Of a stretch of DNA of 64,000 nucleotides, positions 7,597-17,204 are shown one piece after another. Where the stretch lies: NCBI RefSeq assembly GCF_024582815.1, contig NZ_CP102099.1:992001-1056000 (forward strand), written 5' to 3'. The stretch is from Acinetobacter colistiniresistens (GTDB lineage: Bacteria; Pseudomonadota; Gammaproteobacteria; Pseudomonadales; Moraxellaceae). Both the position numbers and the translations under genes were made by a program. The notes under the pieces were generated by a model, which did not search any database, was not told where the DNA came from, and saw only the letters and a list, made by a program, of their open reading frames with translations. The first letter of the stretch is position 1, and the number at the start of each line of letters is the position of its first letter.

Positions 7597-9258
7597 GTGG
7601 CCCAATATATTTATACGATGAACCGAGTGTCGAAAATGGTTCCGCCGAAGCGCGAAATCTTAAAAGACATCTCTTTATCATTTTTCCCGGGCGCAAAAAT
7701 TGGTGTGCTTGGTTTGAACGGTGCAGGTAAGTCAACCTTACTCCGTATTATGGCTGGCGTAGATAAAGATTTCTCAGGTGAAGCACGTGCACAACCAGGA
7801 ATCAAAATCGGCTACTTAGAACAAGAACCGCCACTTGATCCAAGCAAAGACGTTCGTGGTAACGTTGAAGATGGCGTACGTGAAGCACTGGATGCTTTGG
7901 CGCGTCTTGACCAGGTTTTTGCTGAATATGCTGAACCAGATGCAGATTTCGATGCACTTGCGAAAGAGCAGGAAAAATTGGAATCGATCATCCATGCATG
8001 GGATGCCCACAACCTGAACAATCAGCTTGAAATTGCTGCGGATGCATTGAACCTGCCCGCTTGGGACGCTGATGTATCCTTGCTTTCAGGTGGTGAACGT
8101 CGCCGTGTTGCACTGTGCCGTTTATTGTTGTCTAAGCCAGACATGTTACTTCTTGACGAACCGACCAACCATTTAGATGCTGAATCCGTGTCTTGGTTAG
8201 AGCGTTTCTTGAAAGACTTCCCAGGTACGATCGTGGCGATTACGCATGACCGTTATTTCTTGGATAACGTGGCTGAGTGGATTCTTGAACTTGACCGTGG
8301 ACATGGTATTCCTTACCAAGGTAACTATTCTTCTTGGTTGGAACAGAAAAATGCCCGTTTAGAGCAGGAACAGAAACAAGAAGAATCTTTTGCTAAAGCA
8401 TTGAAAAAAGAACTTGAATGGGTTCGTTCAAATGCCAAAGGTCAGCAAAAGAAAAACAAAGCGCGTATGGAACGTTTTGAAGAGCTTAACTCTAAAGAAT
8501 TCCAACAACGTAATGAAACATCTGAAATCTACATTCCACCTGGCCCACGTTTGGGTAACAAAGTTGTGGAAGTGGAAGGGATCAGTAAATCATTCGATGG
8601 TCGCTTACTTTATGAAAACCTGACTTTCACTGTCCCTCCTACAGCGATTGTGGGTATCGTTGGTCCAAATGGTGCGGGTAAAACCACTTTATTCCGTATG
8701 ATGACTGGCGAACAGCAACCGGATACGGGGACTGTGACTTTAGGTGAGTCAGTTAAAGTAGCTTACGTCGGTCAGATTCGTGACACCTTGGATAACAACA
8801 AAACGGTTTGGGAAGAAGTTTCTGGCGGTTTAGATATCCTGAAAATTGGTGATTATGAAATCGCATCACGTGCTTATATCGGTCGCTTTAACTTTAAAGG
8901 TCAAGATCAGCAAAAACGTGTAGGTGAATTGTCTGGTGGTGAACGTAACCGTTTACAACTGGCAAAGATCTTGCAGATGGGCGCAAACGTGATCTTGCTG
9001 GATGAGCCATCGAACGACTTGGATATCGAAACCTTACGTGCGCTTGAGGATGCAATTCTGGTCTTCCCAGGCACTGTGATGGTGGTATCGCATGACCGTT
9101 GGTTCCTTGACCGTATTGCAACGCATATCTTGTCATTTGAGAACGAACAGCCAGAATTCTACACAGGTAACTATGCAGAATATGAGGCTTACCGCCAATC
9201 TCGTTTAGGTGATGATGCCGCTCAAAAACGGACCAAGTACAAAAAAATCACAGGCTAA
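7597..9258 (+). CDS. ettA: Energy-dependent translational throttle protein EttA (ABC-F)
   Basis: A 553-residue soluble ABC-F ATPase with two nucleotide-binding domains in one chain and no membrane part. It binds the ribosomal E site and gates the first elongation step according to ATP/ADP level. Walker A motifs are G-L-N-G-A-G-K-S near 39-46 and G-P-N-G-A-G-K-T in the second domain. Both domains have LSGGER/LSGGERN signatures and LLLDEPTNHLD or LLDEPSNDLD Walker B boxes. The basic ABC-F linker contains KELEWVRSNAKGQQKKNKAR. The GTG start at 7597 is preceded by TTGAGGAG and gives MAQYIYTMNRV, matching E. coli EttA. The frame opens upstream at 7516, but no ribosome-binding site supports that. 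Confidence 0.95.
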   Translation: MAQYIYTMNRVSKMVPPKREILKDISLSFFPGAKIGVLGLNGAGKSTLLRIMAGVDKDFSGEARAQPGIKIGYLEQEPPLDPSKDVRGNVEDGVREALDALARLDQVFAEYAEPDADFDALAKEQEKLESIIHAWDAHNLNNQLEIAADALNLPAWDADVSLLSGGERRRVALCRLLLSKPDMLLLDEPTNHLDAESVSWLERFLKDFPGTIVAITHDRYFLDNVAEWILELDRGHGIPYQGNYSSWLEQKNARLEQEQKQEESFAKALKKELEWVRSNAKGQQKKNKARMERFEELNSKEFQQRNETSEIYIPPGPRLGNKVVEVEGISKSFDGRLLYENLTFTVPPTAIVGIVGPNGAGKTTLFRMMTGEQQPDTGTVTLGESVKVAYVGQIRDTLDNNKTVWEEVSGGLDILKIGDYEIASRAYIGRFNFKGQDQQKRVGELSGGERNRLQLAKILQMGANVILLDEPSNDLDIETLRALEDAILVFPGTVMVVSHDRWFLDRIATHILSFENEQPEFYTGNYAEYEAYRQSRLGDDAAQKRTKYKKITG

Positions 9259-9268
9259 GACCTGAAAC

Positions 9269-9298
9269 AAAAAACCAGCTTTTAAGCTGGTTTTTTTT
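9269..9298. terminator. Bidirectional terminator after ettA
   Basis: Arms of AACCAGCTT and AAGCTGGTT around a TT loop, flanked by an A-run (left) and eight T (right). It serves ettA and the convergent Sel1-repeat gene. Confidence 0.9.
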
Positions 9299-9301
9299 AG
9301 C

Positions 9302-9679
9302 TTATGAAAAAGCCAGTTCACTAAATGCAGTATAAAGGTAATCTTTTGCCTGAGGATGGCCTTGGTTCATTGCTCTTTCTAGCCAATATTGGGCTTTTTT
9401 ATAGTCCTTATCTAAACCGAGTTCACCGTGTAAGTAACTTTCACCTAATTTAAATGCGGCATTCGAATTACCTCTTAGTGCGGCACGTAAAAAGTACCAC
9501 ATTGCATTTCGATCATTAGAGGAAATGGTATAGTGATCTTCTTTATAGTGATCACTGATTGCTAAACTTTCGAAGAATTGTGCTTTATTAATTTCTCGCT
9601 CTGATTCAGGAACAGCATCATTCTCCTTAAAGCTAAGGAAACATGAGCGCAATTGTTGTTTTACGATATTTAGATTCAT
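9302..9679 (-). CDS. Small Sel1-repeat protein
   Basis: A 125-residue protein whose second half contains Sel1/TPR-like helical repeats: residues about 58-110 read NAMWYFLRAALRGN-SNAAFKLGESYLHG then KKAQYWLERAMNQGHPQAKDYL, the alternating A-x-x-x-L-G pattern of Sel1 units. Such repeats are protein-interaction scaffolds; no catalytic motif is present. I chose ATG 9677-9679 (MNLNIV) because AAAGGAGA sits at ideal distance. An ATG ten codons further upstream lacks such a site. No signal peptide, so it is probably cytoplasmic. Function unknown. Confidence 0.75.
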   Translation of the reverse strand: MNLNIVKQQLRSCFLSFKENDAVPESEREINKAQFFESLAISDHYKEDHYTISSNDRNAMWYFLRAALRGNSNAAFKLGESYLHGELGLDKDYKKAQYWLERAMNQGHPQAKDYLYTAFSELAFS

Positions 9680-9984
9680 GGCAGTCTCCTTTAGTTCAAG
9701 CTTTTTCATTATTGTGATTTGAATATAAATCTTTTTATTAGTTTGTGTTAATTTATTTATGTATATAATGAGATTAAAATGTAAACACGGTCACGTTTAT
9801 TTAAGCCGTTATATTAAAAAGAATGAACAGGGAGTATGATCCACTTTTTCTTCATATAGAAGGTCTTTATTGATTTAAATCAATGAGACTTTTTAGTTAT
9901 AATAAATAAAGCTCATGATTGTATTTTAAAGAATGAGCTGATAATGCTAACCATTCAAAAGTGAGCGTTAGCATTAACCTCCAG
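9680..9984. other. Intergenic region with two stem-loops
   Basis: About 300 A+T-rich bases. Two inverted repeats lie near its right end: AGCTCAT (9910-9916) with ATGAGCT (9933-9939), and perfect 9-base arms 9943-9951 and 9967-9975. The second is just downstream of the minus-strand lipoprotein gene and may help end its transcript, though no T-tract follows. No gene is evident. Confidence 0.5.
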
Positions 9985-10677
9985 CTATTTATTAAAATCG
10001 CCACGCAGATCTGACCAGATTAATAGCGGCGTAATGGTTACAACATCAAAAACCATGGCTAAAGGATATAACACCGTACGAGTTGCTCGTTTCACTGGAT
10101 GTTTGGTGGTAATGGTTGTTTCTTGCTGTAGCTGAACAGGATATGGTACTGCTAATTTTTGCTGAATTTTTTGGCTATCCAAGCGCTGATACAACTGGCC
10201 TTTGAAAAAAACATTAATATAAGGATAAGGAGCGGTTTGCTGATTTTGAATCAAGTCAAAATTTTGTCTAAAGCCTAAAGACTTTAATAAATCCTTTTGC
10301 TTCTGATTGAGATCAACCATGCGGGTATTATATTGAATTTGTAAGACGCCACGAAAATGATTTGGATCTTCCATCGTGAGAAGCAAAGGAGATGCGCCGC
10401 TGAAAGATCGCTGTTGCGCTGGAATTGCATGCAGAAGCTTAAGTAGCTCAGCACTCCCATCCGTCATTAAATAATTAAAATCCTGACCAATAAACACCAG
10501 TCCTTGGCTTTGCTGGTTTTGAATGGCTTGCCCCAGTGCAATAATCTGGTCGGTTTTTATAGTATCGGTTTGAATGCGGCTGGTCTCATTGGGAAGTGCT
10601 GTTGAAAGAAGGGTGGTGGCACATCCGCTGAGGTTAAGCCCCAAAGCCAACAGCAAAATAGAGAAGATTTTAGACAT
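9985..10677 (-). CDS. Predicted lipoprotein of unknown function
   Basis: A 230-residue protein starting with a lipoprotein signal: positive N-terminus, hydrophobic FSILLLALGLN and a lipobox L-S-G-C with C19 as the lipidated residue. The rest is polar, rich in Gln, and ends with a hydrophobic segment (TVLYPLAMVFDVVTITPLLIW) near residues 202-222. That is unusual for a soluble lipoprotein and suggests membrane contact. I do not recognise a domain with certainty. It is a single gene, divergent from czcI, and not obviously linked to metal efflux. Confidence 0.7.
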   Translation of the reverse strand: MSKIFSILLLALGLNLSGCATTLLSTALPNETSRIQTDTIKTDQIIALGQAIQNQQSQGLVFIGQDFNYLMTDGSAELLKLLHAIPAQQRSFSGASPLLLTMEDPNHFRGVLQIQYNTRMVDLNQKQKDLLKSLGFRQNFDLIQNQQTAPYPYINVFFKGQLYQRLDSQKIQQKLAVPYPVQLQQETTITTKHPVKRATRTVLYPLAMVFDVVTITPLLIWSDLRGDFNK

Positions 10678-10823
10678 AAAATACCTGTCAAAGAAAAATT
10701 ATAGTGATCAAAGTCGACGAAAAAACTTTTTAAATCAGTGAGAAATTGACTAAAAATTGTTTTGTAATTTTATTACATCGCGATAGCCTGCTATAGTGCC
10801 TTTGTGCAATTTACTGTAAGGGT

Positions 10824-11210
10824 GTGCTGTTGCAACGCTCAACTGTTTTCGTGACCGTCTTGCTGAGTCTGTTCATGTTCCAAAGTTTCTGGAATGTGGC
10901 GGCAGCGTTTTGCGCGCATGAAACCTCAAGTGAGTACAGCAGCCTAAACCATTTCGGGCATCATGTACCAGAGAAAAAGCAAGTCGTGGTAGATCAGGAT
11001 GTCTCTGACTTACCGATGCCGCTCAGTCTGCAAGATCATCATGATCATTTACCTTCCTGCTTCCATGTGGTGGTGGCTGAAGTTCAACAGCAACTGAATG
11101 AACCCATGTTGCGGATGCATAAAGCAGAACAAAAATATTACTGGTCTAATTCGTATCAGTCCCCACATTTAATCGGATTAAATCCGCCCCCTGTATTGAC
11201 CCCGCTATAG
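10824..11210 (+). CDS. czcI: CzcI-like small periplasmic metal-resistance protein
   Basis: A 128-residue protein with an N-terminal signal sequence (FVTVLLSLFMFQSFWNVAAAF) followed by a short His/Cys-containing domain: CAHE, HFGHH, DHHDHLPSCFH. This layout and the position directly before czcC match CzcI, a small regulator or accessory protein of cobalt-zinc-cadmium efflux operons. The start is uncertain. GTG 10824 is close behind TAAGG; TTG 10830 would have better spacing. It lies 54 bases upstream of czcC and probably shares its transcript. A 5-2-5 inverted repeat (ATAGC-CT-GCTAT) near 10784-10795 overlaps a possible -10 region. Confidence 0.7.
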   Translation: MLLQRSTVFVTVLLSLFMFQSFWNVAAAFCAHETSSEYSSLNHFGHHVPEKKQVVVDQDVSDLPMPLSLQDHHDHLPSCFHVVVAEVQQQLNEPMLRMHKAEQKYYWSNSYQSPHLIGLNPPPVLTPL

Positions 11211-11264
11211 GTGGGGTAGCCGAAAAATAGCCCACCGTAATCTTATTATTTTGCGGGGCTTTAT

Positions 11265-12683
11265 ATGTCTTTTCGTTTAAATCAGCGTATCCATGCGATT
11301 GAGCAGCATACGCAGAAAAATCGTATTCAATTGTCATTGCAGTGGTCAGTCATCGCGATTGCCTTAAGCACTGCCGTTTTGAGTCCATCCATTGCAGCAG
11401 AGACGTTGCTTGATGCCAATCAACCACCAAGCAAGGTGGTACAACGTAACCTGAGCTTTGAACAAGTTTTGCAAGATGTTAAACAACATCAAGCAAGCAT
11501 GGGGGTATGGCAAACCCAGCAGGGGATTGCCGAGGCCAATGTCAAACAAGCCGCTTTATGGGCAAACCCAAGTGTCTCTATCCAGCAAACGGATTTCAGG
11601 TCTGGTAAGGATAAAGAGCTTGAATTTGGTGTGTCGCAAAAACTGGATGTTTTTGGCCAACGCCGTGCTGCGGTCAAACTCGCCGATGTGCAAGCGACCC
11701 AAGTGGGGCTTAATCAGGCGCTTTACGACGCGCAGCTAGAGCTCGCTGTCAAATATCTTTGGTCACAAGTGGTGATTTTAGAGCTTGAGCATGATGTGGT
11801 ACAGGCACAGTTAAAAACCAGTCAGGCGACTTTAGATGCGACACGTTTAAGACTGAAAGCAGGCAGTATCGCACAGGTCGATTTAGACCGTACGTTAATG
11901 GCACATATTGAGAATCAGCGTTTATTTCAGCAAACCGAACTGGCTTTAGCCACAGCAAAGCGTCAGTTGGCAAATTTGTGGGGCAGTACCGACAATCGCT
12001 ACTCCGCTGAAATGGCCAATGCTTGGCCGCAGCAACAAGATTTGCAAAGCTATTTGCAGGACAATTTATTTGAGCGTGCAATTCAGCTCGATATTGTGCG
12101 ACAAAAAGCCAATATTGATTATTTAAAAGCATCCAACCGCCCGAATCCAACGATCAATCTGGGCATGGTGCAAAGTAAAAGTGCAGATACAAACTCCACG
12201 GATAACAAGTTCAGAGTGGGTGTCGAGATTCCTTTGAATATTTTTAACCGTCAGCAATATTCTCTGCGGATTGCCAACGCCAAACAAGATTTGCTGGTCA
12301 AACAGCAGCAGTTTTACAAACAGCAAAACTTAAATGCCATTCAGACACTTACCGCTGAACTGATGGGTTTAAAACAACAGTTTGATTTGGTCAACCAACG
12401 ACAAATTCCACTGTCTGAAAGCGTACAAGAAAAAATGTTGCTGGGTTTTAAAGTGGGTAAATATGCCATTACCGATGTGCAGCAAGCCACCATGCAATTG
12501 CAAGATCAGCGTTTAAATAAAGTGCAATTGCTGAAAAGTGCATGGCAAAAACAAATTGAAGCGGAGAGTTTAGCACTCGGTATTGAGCCAAGTGTTGTGA
12601 GCTCAACAGATGCTTTAAACCAGATTAATCAAACCCTTTGGAAAGATACCAATAACCTTCCCACTGTAGTAGGAGCAGAATAA
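11265..12683 (+). CDS. czcC: CzcC-like outer-membrane efflux protein (TolC family)
   Basis: A 472-residue outer-membrane channel component of a heavy-metal RND efflux pump. After a signal-like hydrophobic stretch ending in SPSIAAET (about 28-47), two TolC-type helical repeats can be seen, each with long Ala/Gln-rich coiled coils (for example AQLKTSQATLDATRLRLKAG and KMLLGFKVGKYAITDVQQA). It would connect the CzcA/CzcB complex to the outside. The stop codon overlaps the start of czcB by one base (TAATG), indicating translational coupling. Confidence 0.88.
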   Translation: MSFRLNQRIHAIEQHTQKNRIQLSLQWSVIAIALSTAVLSPSIAAETLLDANQPPSKVVQRNLSFEQVLQDVKQHQASMGVWQTQQGIAEANVKQAALWANPSVSIQQTDFRSGKDKELEFGVSQKLDVFGQRRAAVKLADVQATQVGLNQALYDAQLELAVKYLWSQVVILELEHDVVQAQLKTSQATLDATRLRLKAGSIAQVDLDRTLMAHIENQRLFQQTELALATAKRQLANLWGSTDNRYSAEMANAWPQQQDLQSYLQDNLFERAIQLDIVRQKANIDYLKASNRPNPTINLGMVQSKSADTNSTDNKFRVGVEIPLNIFNRQQYSLRIANAKQDLLVKQQQFYKQQNLNAIQTLTAELMGLKQQFDLVNQRQIPLSESVQEKMLLGFKVGKYAITDVQQATMQLQDQRLNKVQLLKSAWQKQIEAESLALGIEPSVVSSTDALNQINQTLWKDTNNLPTVVGAE

Positions 12684-13918
12684 TGTCGACAAATAAATCT
12701 AAAAAGCAGTGGTTTTGGGTCATTCTGGTTGTCGTGGTTGGCTTAGTCCTCAGCGCATTATTATTTTTCACTGGCAAGAACAAAGCTGGTGGTGATGCCG
12801 CTAGTGCGGGCGATAGCCATGCTGAGGGTGAAGACGGGCATGCAGAAGGTGAAGCTGGGCAAAGCAAGGAAAGTGAGGAAGGCAGTTTAAATCTAAGCCC
12901 CAAACAGATGACTGAATATGGCGTTAAACTGGCTCAGGTGGGTGTTGGCGAGGTGGGTCAGCAATTTGCCTATCCTGCGAAATTGGTAACCAATACTGAT
13001 CAACAAGCGCATGTTTCAGCAACCTTTGCTGGACGTGTAGAAAGCGTCAATGCCGTACTGGGTCAACAGGTCAAGAAAGGGCAGGTGTTAGCTACATTAT
13101 TCATTCCGGATTTAGTCGATCAACAAGCCAATTTAAGTATTGCGCAGCAAGCGTTAACGCTTGCCCAACAAGACTATCAGCGTGAAAAACAACTCTGGGA
13201 ACAAGGTGTTTCGGCACGTCAGGATTATCAACGTGCCTACAATGCCTATCGTCAGGCGCAGATTCAGGTACAGGCTGCACGAAGCCGTCTATCTGCCTTG
13301 GGTGCATCCAGTGGCAGTCAGGGGCGCTATGTCTTGACCGCACCGTTAAGTGGGGTGGTGAGCCTGAAAGATATTGTGGTTGGTGAGCAAATTACTGCAG
13401 ATAAGCAGCTCTTTGTGATTGATCAGCTGGATCAACTCTGGATTGAATTTATTTTACCGAGCGTGAATAACATCAATGTCCAACCCGATCAGCAGATCGA
13501 GTTTAAATCACTGCAAACCAATAATAGCTTTAAAGCACAAATTCAGACCTTAACTACAGCAGCAGATACGCAAACGGGTCGTTTGCAGGTACGTGCCAAA
13601 GTGTTAACGCCTGCCAAAGAATTACGACCAAACTTAATGGTGAATGTGCTGCTAGATGGCACCGATAAAAAACCTGTGTTGCGGGTTGCCAAAGCCGCGA
13701 TTCAGCAGATCGATGGCAAAGCCACGGTTTTTGTGGCCAAGCAAGAAAAAGACCAAATGCATTTCACGCCAACACCTGTTCAGCTCGGCAGTTATTCAAG
13801 TGATGGGCAATGGGTGGAAATTCAATCTGGCCTGACTGAAAAGCAACAATATGTTAGTCAAGGCAGTTTCCTTTTGAAATCTGAGATCGAGAAAGGAGAG
13901 GCCGAGCATGGACACTAA
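12683..13918 (+). CDS. czcB: CzcB-like membrane fusion protein
   Basis: A 411-residue periplasmic adaptor: an N-terminal membrane anchor (WFWVILVVVVGLVLSALLFF, about 11-30), then an acidic His-containing metal-binding stretch (DSHAEGEDGHAEGEAG), then the adaptor core. The lipoyl/barrel half-motifs are visible as GRVESVNAVLGQQVKKGQVLATL and YVLTAPLSGVVSLKDIVVGEQI, flanking an alpha-hairpin rich in Gln. It joins CzcA to CzcC and may hand periplasmic Zn/Co/Cd to the pump. It overlaps czcC by one base and czcA by 11 bases, so the three are coupled. Confidence 0.9.
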   Translation: MSTNKSKKQWFWVILVVVVGLVLSALLFFTGKNKAGGDAASAGDSHAEGEDGHAEGEAGQSKESEEGSLNLSPKQMTEYGVKLAQVGVGEVGQQFAYPAKLVTNTDQQAHVSATFAGRVESVNAVLGQQVKKGQVLATLFIPDLVDQQANLSIAQQALTLAQQDYQREKQLWEQGVSARQDYQRAYNAYRQAQIQVQAARSRLSALGASSGSQGRYVLTAPLSGVVSLKDIVVGEQITADKQLFVIDQLDQLWIEFILPSVNNINVQPDQQIEFKSLQTNNSFKAQIQTLTTAADTQTGRLQVRAKVLTPAKELRPNLMVNVLLDGTDKKPVLRVAKAAIQQIDGKATVFVAKQEKDQMHFTPTPVQLGSYSSDGQWVEIQSGLTEKQQYVSQGSFLLKSEIEKGEAEHGH

Positions 13919-16900
13919 GGATAATTTGGGGCTTCCGCCTGCGGAAGGCCTATTTGATCGGATTATTCAGTTTTCAATCCGCAATGCGATCTGGGTCATG
14001 CTGTTTGTGGTGGCATGGATCGGGGTTGGGATTTATAGCTATCAGAAGCTTTCGATTGATGCCGTCCCTGACATTACCAATGTACAGGTACAAATTAACA
14101 GTCAGGCTGGTGGCTTTACTGCGCCTGAAGTTGAGCAACGGATTACCTATCCGATTGAAAATGCCATGTCTGGTATTCCAAATCTGGAACAGACCCGCTC
14201 AATCTCACGCTATGGCTTATCGCAAGTCACGGTGATTTTTAAAGATGGAACCGATATTTATTGGGCGCGTCAGCTGATTAATCAGCGCTTGCAGGAAGCC
14301 AAGAGTGCTTTGCCAGATGATATTGACCCGCAAATGTCACCGATTTCAACCGGTCTGGGGGAGATTTATCAATGGGTGGTCAAGGCGGAACCAAATGCGA
14401 AAAAAGCAGATGGGACGCCGTATCAAGCCATGGATTTGCGTGAAATTCAGGACTGGATTATTCGCCCTCAATTACAGCGAGTGCCAGGCGTTGCAGAAAT
14501 TAATACCATCGGGGGATATAACAAGACCTATGTGGTTTCTCCTGATTTAAAACGTTTGCAACAACTGCAAATTCCGTTATCCGATTTGCAAACGGTGCTG
14601 ACCGAAAATAATGAAAACCGCGGTGCGGGTTTTATTGAAGAAAATGGTCAACAGCTCACCGTGCGTATTCCAGGTATGCTGAAAACCGTACAAGATATTG
14701 AAAACGTGACGGTCAGCACCAAAAATGGTTTGCCGATCCGTGTTGCTGATGTCGCAACCGTTTCGATTGGCCATGATTTGAGAACTGGTGGTGCGACCTA
14801 TAACGGTGAAGAAACGGTACTGGGTATCGCGATGATGATGATGGGCGAGAACAGTAAATCGATCGCCCAGGCACTCGACAGCAAAATGCAGGAAATCAAA
14901 CGCTCATTGCCTGAAGGGGTGGTGATTGAAACTGTATACAACCGTAGTAATTTAGTGGATAAGGCCATTAAAACGGTAGCCAAAAACCTGATTGAAGGTG
15001 CAATCCTGGTGATTGTGATTCTGTTTGTGTTCTTGGGGAACTTCCGTGCCGCATTAATTACCGCCTGTATTATTCCTTTGTCGATGTTGTTTACCCTGAC
15101 GGGGATGGCGGAACAGAAAATCAGTGCCAACCTGATGAGTCTCGGGGCACTGGATTTTGGGATTATCGTCGATGGTGCAGTGGTGATTGTTGAAAACTGT
15201 ATTCGACGGCTAGCCGAAGCACAACATCATAAGGGGCGATTGCTGACCCGTTCTGAACGTTTCACCGAAGTTTTCTTGGCAGCGAAACAAGCGCGACGTC
15301 CACTGATTTTTGGACAAATCATTATTATGGTGGTGTATTTACCGATCTTTGCGTTGGCTGGTGTGGAAGCAAAAATGTTCCATCCTATGGCAATGACGGT
15401 GGTGTTGGCCTTGATCGGTGCCATTATTTTATCAGTGACCTTTGTCCCTGCGGCAGTGGCTTTATTTGTTACTGGTGAAGTGAAAGAGAAAGAAAGTCGC
15501 TGGATGGCGGCATTAAAGCGCAATTATGAGGCCTTATTGGATAAAGCCTATGCTTTCCGTTATGTCGTGATAGCAGGAGCAGTCACGATTTTAGTCTTAA
15601 CTGCTGCAATCGGCTCGCGCGTCGGCAGCGAGTTTGCACCACAACTGAGTGAGGGTGACTTTGCCTTGCAGTTGATGCGTGCGCCGAGTACCGGGATTGA
15701 AGAGTCACTCAAAATTCAGGAAAGCGTTGAGAAGCAATTACTCGCAGAATTTCCTGAAATCAAAGCGATTTTTGCACGGACAGGGACCGCAGAGGTGGCA
15801 ACGGATGTGATGCCACCAAACATTTCCGATGCCGTGGTGTTATTAAAACCGCGTGATCAATGGCCAGATAAGTCGGAAACCATCGATGACCTTCGGACTC
15901 GAATGTTGGCTTATGTGGAGAAAATCCCGGGTAATAACAGTGAGTTTTCACAACCGATTGAACTACGTTTTAATGAATTAATTTCAGGTGTGCGCAGTGA
16001 TATTGGGGTGAAGGTGTTTGGTGATGATATGCAGGTCTTGAATCAAGAGGCTGAAAAAGTTGCTCAAACTCTGAAAACCATTACTGGTTCGAGCGAAGTT
16101 AAAGTCGAGCAGACGGACGGTTTACCGTTGTTGAATGTGGATATTGATCATGCACTGGCGGCGCAATATGGCTTGTCGGTGAAATCGATCCAAGATTTGG
16201 TTGCCGCAAGTATTGGTGGTCAAAGTGTCGGGCAGATTTTACAGGGCGACCGCCGTTTCGATTTTGTCGTACGTTTAGATGATGTGATGCGTACGCCACA
16301 ACAATTGGCCATGTTACCGATCCAACTCCCGAATGGCGGATTAATCAAATTGCAAGACGTTGCAAAAGTGGAAAACATTTTAGGCTTGGCTCAGGTCAGT
16401 CGTGAGAATGGGAAACGCCGTGTCGTGGTGACCACCAACGTTCGAGATCGCGACTTAGGCTCGTTTGTGGGTGAGATGCAACAGAAGTTATCACAGCAAA
16501 AATTACCAAGCGGTTATTGGCTGGGTTATGGTGGGCAATTTGAAAATCTTGCCTCGGCTAAAGCCAGAATGCAGATTGTGGTGCCATTGGCCTTGTTGAT
16601 GATCTTTATTCTGTTGATGGCTGTGTTTAACAATTTTAAAGAAAGTTTGTTGGTCTTTAGTGGTGTACCGTTTGCGCTGTCGGGTGGATTGGTGGCGCTG
16701 TGGCTACGTGATATCCCATTGTCCATGTCCGCAGGGGTGGGGTTTATTGCCCTTTCGGGTGTTGCAGTATTAAATGGTTTGGTGATGCTCAGCTTTATTA
16801 AAGAGCTGCGGGCACAATATGATGTTCATTATGCTACCTGGCATGGCGCGATATTGCGTTTACGTCCCGTTCTGATGACTGCTTTTGTTGCATCGCTTGG

Positions 16901-17075
16901 TTTTATTCCGATGGCGATCGCTACAGGTACGGGTGCAGAAGTACAGCGTCCACTGGCAACCGTGGTGATTGGTGGGATTATTTCATCCACCTTGCTGACC
17001 TTACTGATCCTGCCCGTGGTATATCGTTGGATGAATGAAGCGAAACAGAGCAAACATCAGGAAAGTGCAATTTAA
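13908..17075 (+). CDS. czcA: CzcA-like heavy-metal RND efflux pump
   Basis: A 1055-residue inner-membrane proton/cation antiporter of the HME-RND family, with the expected 12 helices and two large periplasmic loops. The residues that define the Czc type lie in helix 4: D416, D422 and E429 in ALDFGIIVDGAVVIVE, spaced exactly like the D-x5-D-x6-E of CzcA, which distinguishes Zn/Co/Cd pumps from the Cu/Ag pumps of the CusA type. Early motifs DAVPDITNVQVQINSQAGG and PNLEQTRSISRYGLSQVTV are also characteristic. The start overlaps czcB. The gene is followed by two hairpins before czcD. Confidence 0.93.
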   Translation: MDTKDNLGLPPAEGLFDRIIQFSIRNAIWVMLFVVAWIGVGIYSYQKLSIDAVPDITNVQVQINSQAGGFTAPEVEQRITYPIENAMSGIPNLEQTRSISRYGLSQVTVIFKDGTDIYWARQLINQRLQEAKSALPDDIDPQMSPISTGLGEIYQWVVKAEPNAKKADGTPYQAMDLREIQDWIIRPQLQRVPGVAEINTIGGYNKTYVVSPDLKRLQQLQIPLSDLQTVLTENNENRGAGFIEENGQQLTVRIPGMLKTVQDIENVTVSTKNGLPIRVADVATVSIGHDLRTGGATYNGEETVLGIAMMMMGENSKSIAQALDSKMQEIKRSLPEGVVIETVYNRSNLVDKAIKTVAKNLIEGAILVIVILFVFLGNFRAALITACIIPLSMLFTLTGMAEQKISANLMSLGALDFGIIVDGAVVIVENCIRRLAEAQHHKGRLLTRSERFTEVFLAAKQARRPLIFGQIIIMVVYLPIFALAGVEAKMFHPMAMTVVLALIGAIILSVTFVPAAVALFVTGEVKEKESRWMAALKRNYEALLDKAYAFRYVVIAGAVTILVLTAAIGSRVGSEFAPQLSEGDFALQLMRAPSTGIEESLKIQESVEKQLLAEFPEIKAIFARTGTAEVATDVMPPNISDAVVLLKPRDQWPDKSETIDDLRTRMLAYVEKIPGNNSEFSQPIELRFNELISGVRSDIGVKVFGDDMQVLNQEAEKVAQTLKTITGSSEVKVEQTDGLPLLNVDIDHALAAQYGLSVKSIQDLVAASIGGQSVGQILQGDRRFDFVVRLDDVMRTPQQLAMLPIQLPNGGLIKLQDVAKVENILGLAQVSRENGKRRVVVTTNVRDRDLGSFVGEMQQKLSQQKLPSGYWLGYGGQFENLASAKARMQIVVPLALLMIFILLMAVFNNFKESLLVFSGVPFALSGGLVALWLRDIPLSMSAGVGFIALSGVAVLNGLVMLSFIKELRAQYDVHYATWHGAILRLRPVLMTAFVASLGFIPMAIATGTGAEVQRPLATVVIGGIISSTLLTLLILPVVYRWMNEAKQSKHQESAI

Positions 17076-17088
17076 TCCGTTTATGTTA

Positions 17089-17153
17089 TCTTCTTAATGA
17101 AGCACTTGATTAAGAAGAATCTGAACCAGCCAAAGCGATTTTCGCTTTGGCTG
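17089..17153. repeat. Two tandem perfect hairpins between czcA and czcD
   Basis: Hairpin 1: arms 17089-17098 and 17109-17118, 10-base loop. Hairpin 2: 12-base arms 17127-17138 and 17142-17153 with a TTT loop, GC-rich and very stable. Neither has a T-tract, so they are better candidates for mRNA 3'-end protection, processing or partial attenuation than for full termination. Confidence 0.8.
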
Positions 17154-17204
17154 ACGGTAAGACTGCAACAGGTCTTGCTTTGATAATGATAAAAGGAGTC
17201 CTAC

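Noticed and set aside
11749..12150. A 133-codon minus-strand frame inside czcC
   Set aside because: It is antisense to a well-supported TolC-family gene in a coupled operon and has no motif of its own.
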